This document shows, piece by piece, positions 36,610 through 45,114 of a stretch of 47,924 bases of DNA. The notes under the pieces are model-generated. The model did no database searches. It was not told the DNA's origin and saw only the letters and a list, made by a program, of their open reading frames with translations. The position numbers and the translations under genes were made by a program. Position 1 is the first letter of the stretch, and each line of letters opens with the position of its first letter. Source of the DNA: an uncultured Muribaculaceae bacterium (lineage in GTDB: Bacteria; Bacteroidota; Bacteroidia; Bacteroidales; Muribaculaceae); the NCBI GenBank assembly GCA_934663645.1, contig CAKUKR010000006.1, positions 1-47,924 of the forward strand. Direction: 5' to 3'.

Positions 36610-38601
36610 TCAGAGGATGACCTTGCGGGTCGAAGAGCCGGCGCGGACGATGTAGATGCCTCGTGGCAGGGCTACTGCGCAGCTGCCAGTGCCGCTGTAC
36701 GCCTCGCGTCCGTCCGCGCTCCATACCGTCACCGCCGTGCCGTCAGCACACTCGACACGCAACTCGCCGCCAACGCAGCTGACGCTGACCACCTCGCTGC
36801 CGTCAGCAACCTCCTCCACCCCGGAATACTCGTGGTAGACGATGTTGTTAAACTTGTTCCACGGAGCTGTAGCCGCGTACTTCTCCGGCGTCTGCACATA
36901 CAGAGTAGAGAATGCATATATTGTGTTGTTGAACGGCTCTCCTGTACATACCGGCGGCAAGTCAGGCTCGCAGTATATGCCATCGGGGACTTCCCTGAAA
37001 TTGAAAGCGCGATCTCCGATGCGCCGCACCTTACGCCCGATTTTCAGCGTTGAGATGGAATTGTTACCATAATAAGGAACATATTCAAATACGCTGTTTT
37101 CAACAACTTCTATGTCATCTGACAGCTCAATGACTGCATTATCAGGAAATATCGCTTCCTCAAATGCACATACTCCAATTTTGGACGCATTCTTTATTAC
37201 ACCAAATATTGACTCGCCGGAAAAATACGATTCTGAAAACGCAAATTGAGCAATTGACTTTATGTTCTTGCCTCCAGTAATTTCCTTGATTGTGGAATGC
37301 TGGAACGCTGGCGGTATCTCTGTCATCTCGTCAGACAACGTTATTTCCAAATCCGACTCAGGGTTTCCATTCCAAATGTGAGAAAAGGCATACTGACCTA
37401 TTTCTTTTGCAGAGCCTGACAAATCCACCTTTTGCAATCCAGATTCGTAAAACGCATACTCTCCTATTGATTTTACACCTGACAAGTCCACCTCTTGTAA
37501 TCCAGATTTGTAAAACGCATATTCTCCGACTGAGTTCACATTTGACAATAATGCTGTGCCTAACGATCGTCTGCCCTCAAAAGCATGCGGAGGAATTGAC
37601 TCAAGGTCCGTCGGTGCTACGAAACTGCCAATCCCATACGGCACATAAAGCAGGTTCTTGCAGCCTTTGTCATACAGAACACCGCCGAGAGTGGAGTATA
37701 CAGGGTTGTCGTCAGCAACGACTATCCGGCGGAGCGACTTGCAGGTATTGAATGAGGAAGCGTTGATGCTTGTAGTACCAGCTGAAAATGACACCTCTTC
37801 CAAAACCGGACACCCTGCCAGATTGAGTTCGGGCAGTTCTTTCAGCGACGTGCCGAAAGACAACCGCTTCAGATTCTTATTTCCATAGAATGTGTTTGCT
37901 CCGATTGAGGACACTGAGTTAGGCATCACAAGCTCGGAAAATGAAGTGTCTGAGAACGCATGATCTTCTACCGTTGTAACGGTGTTCGGAATAAACAGCT
38001 TTGTAGTCTGAGACCAGTAAAAGGCATAATCTCCGATTGTTGTTACACCAACTGGAATTGCAATAGATTCCAATTTACTTGACATGAAACAACCTCCTCC
38101 CAAAATCTTGAGGTTTTCTGGGAACACGAGTGCTGTTTTGCGAGCACACGGCACAAGAAGGAGAGTCTCGCCAGTATAGTCGTACAGCACGCCGTCCAGA
38201 CAACTGAACTCGGTTGACTTCTTGCTGACTTCAATCTGCTCCAATCCCCAACCATAACCTTGTAGCCAGTTCAAGTTGCTTTCGTTGTTAATGATGGTCT
38301 CAGGCAAGAATATCTTGGTCGTGTTTGCAAGAGGAGTGTATTCTTCTCCGTACCTTGGATTGTAGTTGAGTTTTGCAAAACCGACTACTGGATATGTTTT
38401 GCCCTCGTATGTGACATACGAGGGAATTGCCAAAAGCTTTGGCCCTCGTTCCATTAACTCACCAGAATACAACGCTGAATTCCCCGCAATGATATAGTGT
38501 AGCCCATCGATATTAACAGTCGGGTTATTTGTGACAATAGACGCGAATGTCGGCAAAACGGCGAGTATCACCACAAGCACCGCAATGATTTTCTGTTTCA
38601 T
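36610..38601 (-). CDS. BspA-like leucine-rich repeat protein, secreted
   Basis: The 663-residue protein has a signal peptide (KIIAVLVVILAVLPTFAS) and about fifteen BspA-type repeats of 20-23 residues, such as TIGDYAFYWS, VEDHAFSDTSF, SIGANTFYGN, SVGEYAFYKSGLQEVDLSG and SIGEYAFYESGLQKVDLSG; the last two are tandem near-copies. The C-terminal 70 residues (GGELRVECADGTAVTVWSAD, later LPRGIYIVRAGSSTRKVIL) resemble a type IX secretion sorting domain, so the protein probably reaches the cell surface. It is not a simple duplicate of the riboswitch-controlled protein: the N-terminal part and repeats differ. No cobalamin riboswitch precedes it. Codon use in the middle of the gene is AT-richer than in housekeeping neighbours. 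Confidence 0.85.
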   Translation of the reverse strand: MKQKIIAVLVVILAVLPTFASIVTNNPTVNIDGLHYIIAGNSALYSGELMERGPKLLAIPSYVTYEGKTYPVVGFAKLNYNPRYGEEYTPLANTTKIFLPETIINNESNLNWLQGYGWGLEQIEVSKKSTEFSCLDGVLYDYTGETLLLVPCARKTALVFPENLKILGGGCFMSSKLESIAIPVGVTTIGDYAFYWSQTTKLFIPNTVTTVEDHAFSDTSFSELVMPNSVSSIGANTFYGNKNLKRLSFGTSLKELPELNLAGCPVLEEVSFSAGTTSINASSFNTCKSLRRIVVADDNPVYSTLGGVLYDKGCKNLLYVPYGIGSFVAPTDLESIPPHAFEGRRSLGTALLSNVNSVGEYAFYKSGLQEVDLSGVKSIGEYAFYESGLQKVDLSGSAKEIGQYAFSHIWNGNPESDLEITLSDEMTEIPPAFQHSTIKEITGGKNIKSIAQFAFSESYFSGESIFGVIKNASKIGVCAFEEAIFPDNAVIELSDDIEVVENSVFEYVPYYGNNSISTLKIGRKVRRIGDRAFNFREVPDGIYCEPDLPPVCTGEPFNNTIYAFSTLYVQTPEKYAATAPWNKFNNIVYHEYSGVEEVADGSEVVSVSCVGGELRVECADGTAVTVWSADGREAYSGTGSCAVALPRGIYIVRAGSSTRKVIL

Positions 38602-38638
38602 ATTTGTGTTGTTTTTGTTGTGTCATTTATATAGTGGT

Positions 38639-38674
38639 GTATGGGAGGATAGTGTATACTCTCTCCTCCCATAC
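38639..38674 (-). terminator. Hairpin between the beta-helix gene and the second BspA-like gene
   Basis: GTATGGGAGGA at 38639-38649 pairs perfectly over 11 bp with TCCTCCCATAC at 38664-38674 around a 14-base loop. It starts 13 bases after the minus-strand beta-helix stop codon. There is no U-tract. I see no separate promoter for the second BspA-like gene, so the hairpin may attenuate rather than stop transcription. Confidence 0.5.
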
Positions 38675-38686
38675 GCCGTTGTTTCG

Positions 38687-41053
38687 TCAGCGTGCTATCC
38701 AGCCGTTACCGCCTTTTATCCAGAACCCAGGCTGCGAGTTTCCTTCAGTCGGCTCAGTTGTGTTGATCACTATGTCTCCCTGCTCCCAGCTGCCTGTGGT
38801 CGGCTTTGCCGAGGCTTGGCACGTCACATTGTCGTCTCTGAACTCAATCAGTGACAATCCTGAATTAGTACAGGAAACAATCGATGTCGAGTTTGACGAT
38901 ACCCGTTTCCACAGATGGCCTTCCACCGAAACTGAGTTGTCATGCAGAAACCGCGCTCCGCAAACCGGTACTGTCACCATATCCACCAGCTCTTCACCTT
39001 CTATGGTCGTTCTGCGAGTTATTTGAAGCAGGCATGAGGCCTCCTCGCCCTCATTCCAGTACAATGAGAACAAGATGCCGCATGCCTGTCCTTTGTAACT
39101 GTAATCGAGAGCAGTGTCGTCTGTGTATGAAGACATGGGTATGTCAATCTCACTTCCCATGATGCCCCGCGCCGCGTCAATAATGACCCTTGCCTTGAAC
39201 TGAACAGTGACATTGCCATAGGCAGCCCCGCCGGTATCAGGCGTTTTGGGGATGTTGTCATTGTCCATAGCATCTATTGTCAAAGCCGGGATTGACGAAA
39301 CTGTGTGCGATTGCTTCAGCTTCAAGTTGCGGCGGATGGATGCGTGATCGGACAGAAAGTAGCTGTGGCCGTTGAAGGCAGTGAACGGCTGGATTTCTCC
39401 GACAGCTCCTTTGCTGTCCGTGTCCTGTGTGCCAAGCATTATCCCCGTGGGGTGAAAAGACACGGTATCGCTGTTGGCAGTGACGCGGTAGTTCCGTGCC
39501 AAGTCGATGCTGTACGGCGCAACGCCCTGTCTGGCCTTAAGCAGGATGTCATTCTCGCTTGCCTTGTCAACAAAAGGTCTGTCACCTATGTTGTTGTAGC
39601 ATACAAACTTGTTGTCCGAAAAATTAACAACACCGTAGTTGGCGTTTCCTTCACTGCCTCCGTCCATGGCATGGATGACGAAATTCGGCACCCGCCCTTT
39701 CTCGATGAAGTTGTCATGTATCGAAATCTGCGACCAGCGGATGTTCATCTGCATGCCAAACTCGCAGTGGTTGTCCGCGAACTCCAATGCTGTGCAGTGC
39801 TCGATGTCGATATCGCCGTGGATGATGCTGTTGCGTATCGAACCGCCCAAGCATGAACGCATTGCAATCGCCTTGTACAACTGAACCTCTGTTTTCTGGT
39901 TGTCCTTCTCTACTTCGTACACGCCCCGGTCGATGTGGCAGTCGTCGATGACCATGGCATCACCACACCCTCGTATGTCTATCAGGTACGGCAACTCTGA
40001 GGGAGCGACAAGTTTATCACGCAACTTGCCTCTGAACGTTGTCTCGACATAACAGCGGTACATGGTCTTGGAGTCGTTGTACTCCTCCGTCCACTTTACA
40101 GCCCGGTAAAAATTACGCCACATCACGTCTCTGAACGAAAAGGCTCCCGCAACAAGGCAACAAATACAATCTGCCTTTTTCAGGCACAACGCTGCTGCGT
40201 CATTATCTGATTCAGCGTCCTTGTTGTAATTGTAGAAGTATATGTGTTCAACAGAACCCATCGGAAGTGCATAACCTTTGTCCGCTGCGGGAGCAGAAAT
40301 GCCGTTAGACCCATTGTCCTTGATGTTAACCGCAACGATAACAGGGCGCGAAACCGTAGAGTCTTCTTCCTCGGCCTCCACATTATCTTTCTTAAACTGA
40401 TACAATGTGAACTTGCTTCCTTCAATCCCCAGAAAAGGGGTTATGTACGTGGCTCGGCCCCAGCTTTCAACCATGCCTGAGTCTGGTGTAACAAGTTCGA
40501 TTTTCCCTGTTGTGGGATTCTTCGCATAATACGGTGTGTATGTGGCGCTGTCGCCGATGAGGTTGATGCCGTGGCGCAAGCGGATGGTATGCGACACAAG
40601 GTACACGCCGGCTGGCAGGAACACTTCGCCGGACATCTTCATCTCAACAGCCTTGTTTATCGCCACGGAGCAGTCGTGGGGATTTGCTGTATCGTAACTT
40701 TGCGTGCCGACTACCGAGTCAAACCACTTCGGGTATGCGCGGTCAATGTGCCAGTAGCCGCTTGCGGTGACGGTGTCTCCGAAAATCTGAGTAATGGGTG
40801 CTTCTACCGACGTAAAATTGCCGACGAGCTCAAGCTGCTGTTCAAGCTGCCTGTTGTTAAGCGTAACCAACGCACCTGCTATCATTCCTCCGTCAAACAC
40901 CAGCGACACTCCGCTGGCTATCGAGACTTTTTCCACTCCGACTGCTGCCCTAATTGTGTTTTGGATAATAAACGTCGTGTCTGTACACGTTTCCAGCTGA
41001 CTTAAACTCGTCAGCACTTGCCTCGTTCTAATTGCAGTCATTCTATTACACAT
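38687..41053 (-). CDS. Right-handed beta-helix protein without signal peptide, tail-spike-like
   Basis: The 788-residue product starts MCNRMTAIRTRQVLTSLSQL and has no signal peptide or membrane segment. An opening beta stretch (TTFIIQNTIRAAVGVEKVSI) leads to a pectate-lyase-like region (CSVAINKAVEMKMSGEVFLP, then GVYLVSHTIRLRHGINLIGD) and parallel beta-helix repeats (IRNSIIHGDIDIEHCTALEF, ISIHDNFIEKG). The C-terminal module ends in GSWEQGDIVINTTEPTEG and GGNGWIAR, a type of ending I associate with phage tail or surface-depolymerase proteins in Bacteroides. It may thus be a captured phage tail-spike gene; no other phage genes are next to it. Catalytic activity cannot be assigned. ATG at 41041 and TTG at 41056 are alternative starts. 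Confidence 0.75.
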   Translation of the reverse strand: MCNRMTAIRTRQVLTSLSQLETCTDTTFIIQNTIRAAVGVEKVSIASGVSLVFDGGMIAGALVTLNNRQLEQQLELVGNFTSVEAPITQIFGDTVTASGYWHIDRAYPKWFDSVVGTQSYDTANPHDCSVAINKAVEMKMSGEVFLPAGVYLVSHTIRLRHGINLIGDSATYTPYYAKNPTTGKIELVTPDSGMVESWGRATYITPFLGIEGSKFTLYQFKKDNVEAEEEDSTVSRPVIVAVNIKDNGSNGISAPAADKGYALPMGSVEHIYFYNYNKDAESDNDAAALCLKKADCICCLVAGAFSFRDVMWRNFYRAVKWTEEYNDSKTMYRCYVETTFRGKLRDKLVAPSELPYLIDIRGCGDAMVIDDCHIDRGVYEVEKDNQKTEVQLYKAIAMRSCLGGSIRNSIIHGDIDIEHCTALEFADNHCEFGMQMNIRWSQISIHDNFIEKGRVPNFVIHAMDGGSEGNANYGVVNFSDNKFVCYNNIGDRPFVDKASENDILLKARQGVAPYSIDLARNYRVTANSDTVSFHPTGIMLGTQDTDSKGAVGEIQPFTAFNGHSYFLSDHASIRRNLKLKQSHTVSSIPALTIDAMDNDNIPKTPDTGGAAYGNVTVQFKARVIIDAARGIMGSEIDIPMSSYTDDTALDYSYKGQACGILFSLYWNEGEEASCLLQITRRTTIEGEELVDMVTVPVCGARFLHDNSVSVEGHLWKRVSSNSTSIVSCTNSGLSLIEFRDDNVTCQASAKPTTGSWEQGDIVINTTEPTEGNSQPGFWIKGGNGWIAR

Positions 41054-41165
41054 CAATAAGTTATTACTTTTGAATTGTTCTGGTTTCCGCTTATCTCGAC
41101 ACCTATATCTAAACCCGGGAGATGTCGTAATAGTGCGAATAGCAGGTTCAATTCCTTTTACGCCG

Positions 41166-41196
41166 CAAATATACTGTTTTTTTCGTAGCCTCCAAA
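41166..41196 (-). promoter_or_regulatory. Promoter of the beta-helix gene
   Basis: On the minus strand TTTG (plus 41193-41196) and TATATTTG (plus 41166-41173) are 19 bases apart, a full consensus match. Transcription would start near 41160, leaving a leader of about 107 bases in which I see no recognisable element. Confidence 0.75.
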
Positions 41197-41302
41197 CATT
41201 TCAGCCAGAAAATTTGCAACAAAGTCACAACACACTGAATTTCAAACCATTGCAACAGCTTTTTCAGCCATTGCAAACATAACATACGCGGCACAAAGGC
41301 TG

Positions 41303-42253
41303 TCAGCCGGTGACTGACTGCGCGTATTCTGCCAATTCGTCGATGGTGGCATCCTTGAGCAGCACCTTGTAGCCGGCATCGAGCAGGTATATGGCCGGTG
41401 TGGTGTCGAAGATGTAGATGTCGTTGTCCTCGACACGCGACTCGTCGAAACCGACTGTCCACCGCGTGGGCATCGTGGCGGCATCGGCGGCAAACGCTTC
41501 GCGGTCTTCAGCCACGTCTATCAGCAGCACGCGCACACGCCCGGAATTGACCGGTCCCATAAGCTGCTTGTCGTTGCGCACCCGCGAGATTATGTCGTGG
41601 CAGGTGTCGCAGTCTGGGTCATAGAACACGAGCAGCGTATATTGCGCCTTGGGCAGCGCGTAGAGCGACCGGGCATTGCCGGCGCGGTCGGTAAACCGGA
41701 AATCGGCGGCAGCGCGTCCGGGGCTGTTCTTTTCGGCTGCTGCAAGCAGGTACTCGTACCGCTGTGTGTCGCCGTCATCCAATACCCCAGAGCCGAGAGC
41801 CTCCTTCATCCACACTATGAATGCCCGCTCGCAGAACGATTCCGACCCTCGGCGGTAGAAATGCTTCCGGGCGAGTTCGGCAAGTTGCTTGTAGGCAGCC
41901 GGATAATTGCGCATCTGCTGCAACAGGGTGGTGACAGCGTATGAGATGCCGTAGTCCGAGGCATACTGGAACTGCGCGGCATAGCGTGCGAAAGAAGCAT
42001 CCAAGAAGTCCTTGTCGCCCATACGGGCATCGTCAGGCGGCAGCGCATCCCAGTAGTGCAGTATGACATAATCAGCCCTGTCCATGGGGTCGAATATAGA
42101 GTCCGGCACTTCTGGCAGCGGCAGGGCTTTGTCAGCCATGGCGACAGCAGTATCTGCCGCCGTGGCTGTGCCCGCTTTGGTGTTTCCGCACGCAGGCAGC
42201 GCAACGAGAGCCGCTGCCAACAGGCTTGTCATGCACAGTCGCTTGCCGTTCAT
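41303..42253 (-). CDS. DUF5106 / thioredoxin-like lipoprotein
   Basis: The 316-residue protein has a lipoprotein signal ending in ALVALPAC (Cys22). A helical DUF5106-like region (about 50-180) has DYVILHYWDALPPDD and later YKQLAELARKHFYRRGSES. A thioredoxin-like fold follows, with the active-site-like motif CDTC at 215-218 (VFYDPDCDTCHDI) and the cis-proline region DTTPAIYLLD. It likely acts on disulfides or as a redox-linked chaperone in the periplasm; the residues after the lipid-bearing Cys (GNTKA) are not acidic, so surface export is not indicated. ATG at 42253 overlaps the manA stop codon (ATGA). Confidence 0.82.
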   Translation of the reverse strand: MNGKRLCMTSLLAAALVALPACGNTKAGTATAADTAVAMADKALPLPEVPDSIFDPMDRADYVILHYWDALPPDDARMGDKDFLDASFARYAAQFQYASDYGISYAVTTLLQQMRNYPAAYKQLAELARKHFYRRGSESFCERAFIVWMKEALGSGVLDDGDTQRYEYLLAAAEKNSPGRAAADFRFTDRAGNARSLYALPKAQYTLLVFYDPDCDTCHDIISRVRNDKQLMGPVNSGRVRVLLIDVAEDREAFAADAATMPTRWTVGFDESRVEDNDIYIFDTTPAIYLLDAGYKVLLKDATIDELAEYAQSVTG

Positions 42254-43212
42254 TGCTTGATGTATACTTCGAGGGCGGTGAAATCGCCGTCGGGCGTTAT
42301 GGTCACATTGTCGCTGCTCGCCGGTATCAGCGCAAGCTCGCCCATACGCAACTCGGCATGCGCGGTGCCGGTGGCGAGTTCCGCCTTGCCGGCAGTGGCA
42401 ATTATTATTACAAACGAATCGCACTCGGAGTAGTCGCGCAATATAGGCTCGTCTATCGTCATGACATTGGTGCTGAAATATGGTGTCCGCACCACATTGA
42501 CAGGAATGTCAGGGCGAGCCGTGTACGGCACTGGCAGTCCGTCGCACTGGCTGAAATCCAGAGCTTCGAGGGCGAGGTCGAGATGCAGCTCGCGCTCGTT
42601 GCCGCTGTCGTCTCGCCGCTTGTAGTCATAGATGCGGTAAGTCTCGTCAGAAGTCTGCTGTATCTCCACAAGGAAACACCCCTGCCCTATGGCATGGACT
42701 GTCCCCGGGGGTATCAGGTACACGTCGCCCGGGGCTACGCGCCGACGGTTGAGCGCACTCTCTATATTGCCCGAGGCCACCATGTCAAGAAACTGCTCGC
42801 GGCTCATGTCGGCATTGAAGCCGATGGTCAGCTGCGCCTCCTCGTCAGAGGGGAGGACATACCACATCTCTGTCTTGCCGTAAGGAAGTCCCCTGCGCTG
42901 TGCCATCTCATCGTCGGGATGCACTTGCACAGACAACGTGTCGGAAGCGTCAATCAGCTTGATGAGAAGCGGGAACGTGTCGCCAAACCGCTTGAAATTC
43001 TTCTTGCCCAACAATGCAGCCCCATCGCGGTCAATAAGCTGGCGAATAGACAATCCGTCGTCGCAACCGCCCTCGACAGCAGACAGGCGGCCGTCAATGC
43101 CAGACAACGCCCAGCACTCACCTATCCGCTCGTCAGACTCGAAGCGTTTGAGCCGTGCTATCTTGTATCCGCCCCAAATGGTGGGCTTGTATATAGGCTT
43201 AAATTTCCACAT
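42250..43212 (-). CDS. manA: Mannose-6-phosphate isomerase, class I
   Basis: ManA interconverts mannose 6-phosphate and fructose 6-phosphate in the cytoplasm, feeding GDP-mannose synthesis or mannose use. The 320-residue zinc cupin has the family start KPIYKPTIWGGYKI and metal-site motifs SVQVHPDDEMA, GKTEMWYVL and IPPGTVHAIG. The following EIQQTSDETYRIYDYKR is also typical. The length is that of the short bacterial type I enzyme. It lies 55 bases after the S41 lipoprotein gene and overlaps the DUF5106 gene by four bases. Confidence 0.94.
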   Translation of the reverse strand: MWKFKPIYKPTIWGGYKIARLKRFESDERIGECWALSGIDGRLSAVEGGCDDGLSIRQLIDRDGAALLGKKNFKRFGDTFPLLIKLIDASDTLSVQVHPDDEMAQRRGLPYGKTEMWYVLPSDEEAQLTIGFNADMSREQFLDMVASGNIESALNRRRVAPGDVYLIPPGTVHAIGQGCFLVEIQQTSDETYRIYDYKRRDDSGNERELHLDLALEALDFSQCDGLPVPYTARPDIPVNVVRTPYFSTNVMTIDEPILRDYSECDSFVIIIATAGKAELATGTAHAELRMGELALIPASSDNVTITPDGDFTALEVYIKQ

Positions 43213-43267
43213 ATCGTCTTGTCAGGTTTGTAGTCCCTTGTGTGATTCGGTTGTGTATTTGAGTTTC

Positions 43268-44299
43268 TTATTTTGACAGTAGGTAGATTGCCTTGTCGAG
43301 TATCGCGTCGCGCCCGGCTGCAAGTTCCGATGCCGGGGCGTGGACTTCATACCCGGGTGTCGGGTCAATGCCGTCCTCGATGCTGTTGCCCTGCGCATCC
43401 GTCATCGGCGATGCCGACATACGCAGCCTCCAGCCGTTGGGGAGCTCTGAGGAGAAAGGCATGCCGCCCCCGCCGCCGGTGCGTGCGCCCATGACGACAA
43501 CGCCCGGTGTCTGCCGCATCACCGACACGAAATCGTTGGCTGCGGAATAGCACGACCGGTTGGCAAGCACGACGACAGGCTTGCTCCACACCACGCGGCC
43601 GCTCTCCGCAGGGTGGTACACCACCGGATACGGCTCAGAAAAATCAGAATGTCCCGGGCCGGTCTTGTGGCGGATGTAGCCAGCCGTCATGTCCGCGTGT
43701 ATCAGTCGCGACACAAACGGGCGAATGTGTGTGAGCGTGCCGCCGCCGTTGCCGCGCACATCTATTATCAGTGCATCGCACGCGCTCAGGTATGCCAGCA
43801 CATAGTCCAGGTTGCCCTCGCCCACCGCATAAGAGAACGACGGGTATCGCAAGTAGCCTATGTTGGACGGCAATATCTTGTAGTCCATGGAACCGGTTGT
43901 GCGGTAGTCGAAATCAAGGTAATACTGCTGCACAGTACGGTAATCGAAATCCTCTGGATAGTCTGTCCACCAGTTGCGGTAATAGCTCACATTGAAGGGA
44001 GAGGATAAGTTGACATGGCCGTCGCGCAATTCGGCGAGCATCTCGGAGCAAACGTCAAACAGCTCCTCCTGCGTCATGCCAGGCAATATCCGCTTGCGGT
44101 AACGCTCTCGCACCTCGTTCCAATCCACCCCTTTCTCCTCGAAATAGCAGTAGTGGCGGTCCATCTCGTCCCAGAGGCAGTCAAACACACCGAGTGCGTC
44201 GTTGTCGTAGTCGTCCAGCTCGTGGCATGCCGTCAGCGGCAGCACCAACGCTGCGAGAACAGCCAATATAATATGTATATGCCGCAGTGTTTCTCTCAT
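43268..44299 (-). CDS. S41 family peptidase, lipoprotein
   Basis: The 343-residue protein starts with a lipoprotein signal (IILAVLAALVLPLTAC, Cys25) followed by acidic residues (HELDDYDND), which suggests export to the cell surface. The S41 core shows the N-terminal helical part (LFDVCSEMLAELRDGHVNLS), IGYLRYPSFS, ALIIDVRGNGGGTL and the nucleophile region NRSCYSAANDF, then RTGGGGGMPFS. There is no PDZ domain, unlike in the CtpA-like enzyme at 5210-6820. The substrate is unknown. ATG at 44299 overlaps the DUF3316 stop codon (ATGA); the frame is open upstream only inside that gene. Confidence 0.88.
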   Translation of the reverse strand: MRETLRHIHIILAVLAALVLPLTACHELDDYDNDALGVFDCLWDEMDRHYCYFEEKGVDWNEVRERYRKRILPGMTQEELFDVCSEMLAELRDGHVNLSSPFNVSYYRNWWTDYPEDFDYRTVQQYYLDFDYRTTGSMDYKILPSNIGYLRYPSFSYAVGEGNLDYVLAYLSACDALIIDVRGNGGGTLTHIRPFVSRLIHADMTAGYIRHKTGPGHSDFSEPYPVVYHPAESGRVVWSKPVVVLANRSCYSAANDFVSVMRQTPGVVVMGARTGGGGGMPFSSELPNGWRLRMSASPMTDAQGNSIEDGIDPTPGYEVHAPASELAAGRDAILDKAIYLLSK

Positions 44300-45114
44300 C
44301 TTTCCATGTTTTTGTGCATGGCACGCCGAGCCGCGCCGAAAGTTACGCCCACTACCAGCGAGTGGCTGACACGCTGCGTGTTGAGGCTGTTGACCCATGA
44401 CGAATCGACCTTGTACCGGTAGCCTACAGTCAGGCTGCGCTTGGCAAACACGAACTCGGCAGACAGCAGGTTGTCGATGCGGAAATGGTTGCCCCACCAG
44501 CCAGTATGCACCAGTCCGTGGCGGTTGCCGAGGTATATCTCATAATATGACTCTCCGTATTCGGGAGAGAAGAACACGCCCACGGTGGGCAGAGTCACGC
44601 AGTCAGCAACAATGACAGGACAACGCCCCAGGCGTGTGTGCCATTCGCCGCGTGCCCTCAACGACAGCATTATGTCGGCATGGGCCGACGCGGGGTTGTT
44701 GCCGTTGCGCGGCAGGTAAGTCACGCCTGCTGCGAAACCCGCCGCACCGCCGGCAGCGACGCGCCATGACGGTGCAGGCATCCACACATACGACATTCCC
44801 CAGTCATATTGCAGCGTCAAGTCATACATATTGGCGTTGCCGGCGGGGTTGGCATCCAGCGCGGTTTCCACCATGGCGTTCATTTCCATGGAAAGCCGCT
44901 GGGGATTAGCCGGCATCATCTTGTCCCAACGCCCGGAGAGGGCAAGGCGCGCGCCATGGTAGCGCAGCGGCGTGAGGTAGGTGTCAGCCATAGAAGAGAA
45001 GCCGGCTTCGAGGGCGTATGACGAGGTTATGGGGCGGCTTTGCACAGCATCCTCGCCATGCAGCACAGCGGTTGAGAAGACCGCCAATGCAAGTGCCGCC
45101 AACCTGTTACTCAT
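44296..45114 (-). CDS. DUF3316 family outer-membrane-like protein
   Basis: The 272-residue protein has a signal peptide (RLAALALAVFSTAVLHG) and alternating beta-strands consistent with a small barrel: YALEAGFSSMADTYLTPLRY, YDLTLQYDWGMSYVW, and near the end SWVNSLNTQRVSHSLVVG. These fit DUF3316, a Bacteroidetes family of unknown function. ATG at 45114 was chosen because it opens on the signal peptide and overlaps the end of parC by eight bases, suggesting coupling to topoisomerase expression. Confidence 0.82.
   Translation of the reverse strand: MSNRLAALALAVFSTAVLHGEDAVQSRPITSSYALEAGFSSMADTYLTPLRYHGARLALSGRWDKMMPANPQRLSMEMNAMVETALDANPAGNANMYDLTLQYDWGMSYVWMPAPSWRVAAGGAAGFAAGVTYLPRNGNNPASAHADIMLSLRARGEWHTRLGRCPVIVADCVTLPTVGVFFSPEYGESYYEIYLGNRHGLVHTGWWGNHFRIDNLLSAEFVFAKRSLTVGYRYKVDSSWVNSLNTQRVSHSLVVGVTFGAARRAMHKNMER

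Noticed and set aside
41090..41165. tRNA-like stretch with GGTTCAATTCC upstream of the beta-helix gene
   Set aside because: The putative T stem is mismatched and no acceptor or anticodon stem can be formed, so neither a tRNA nor a clear attachment site is supported.
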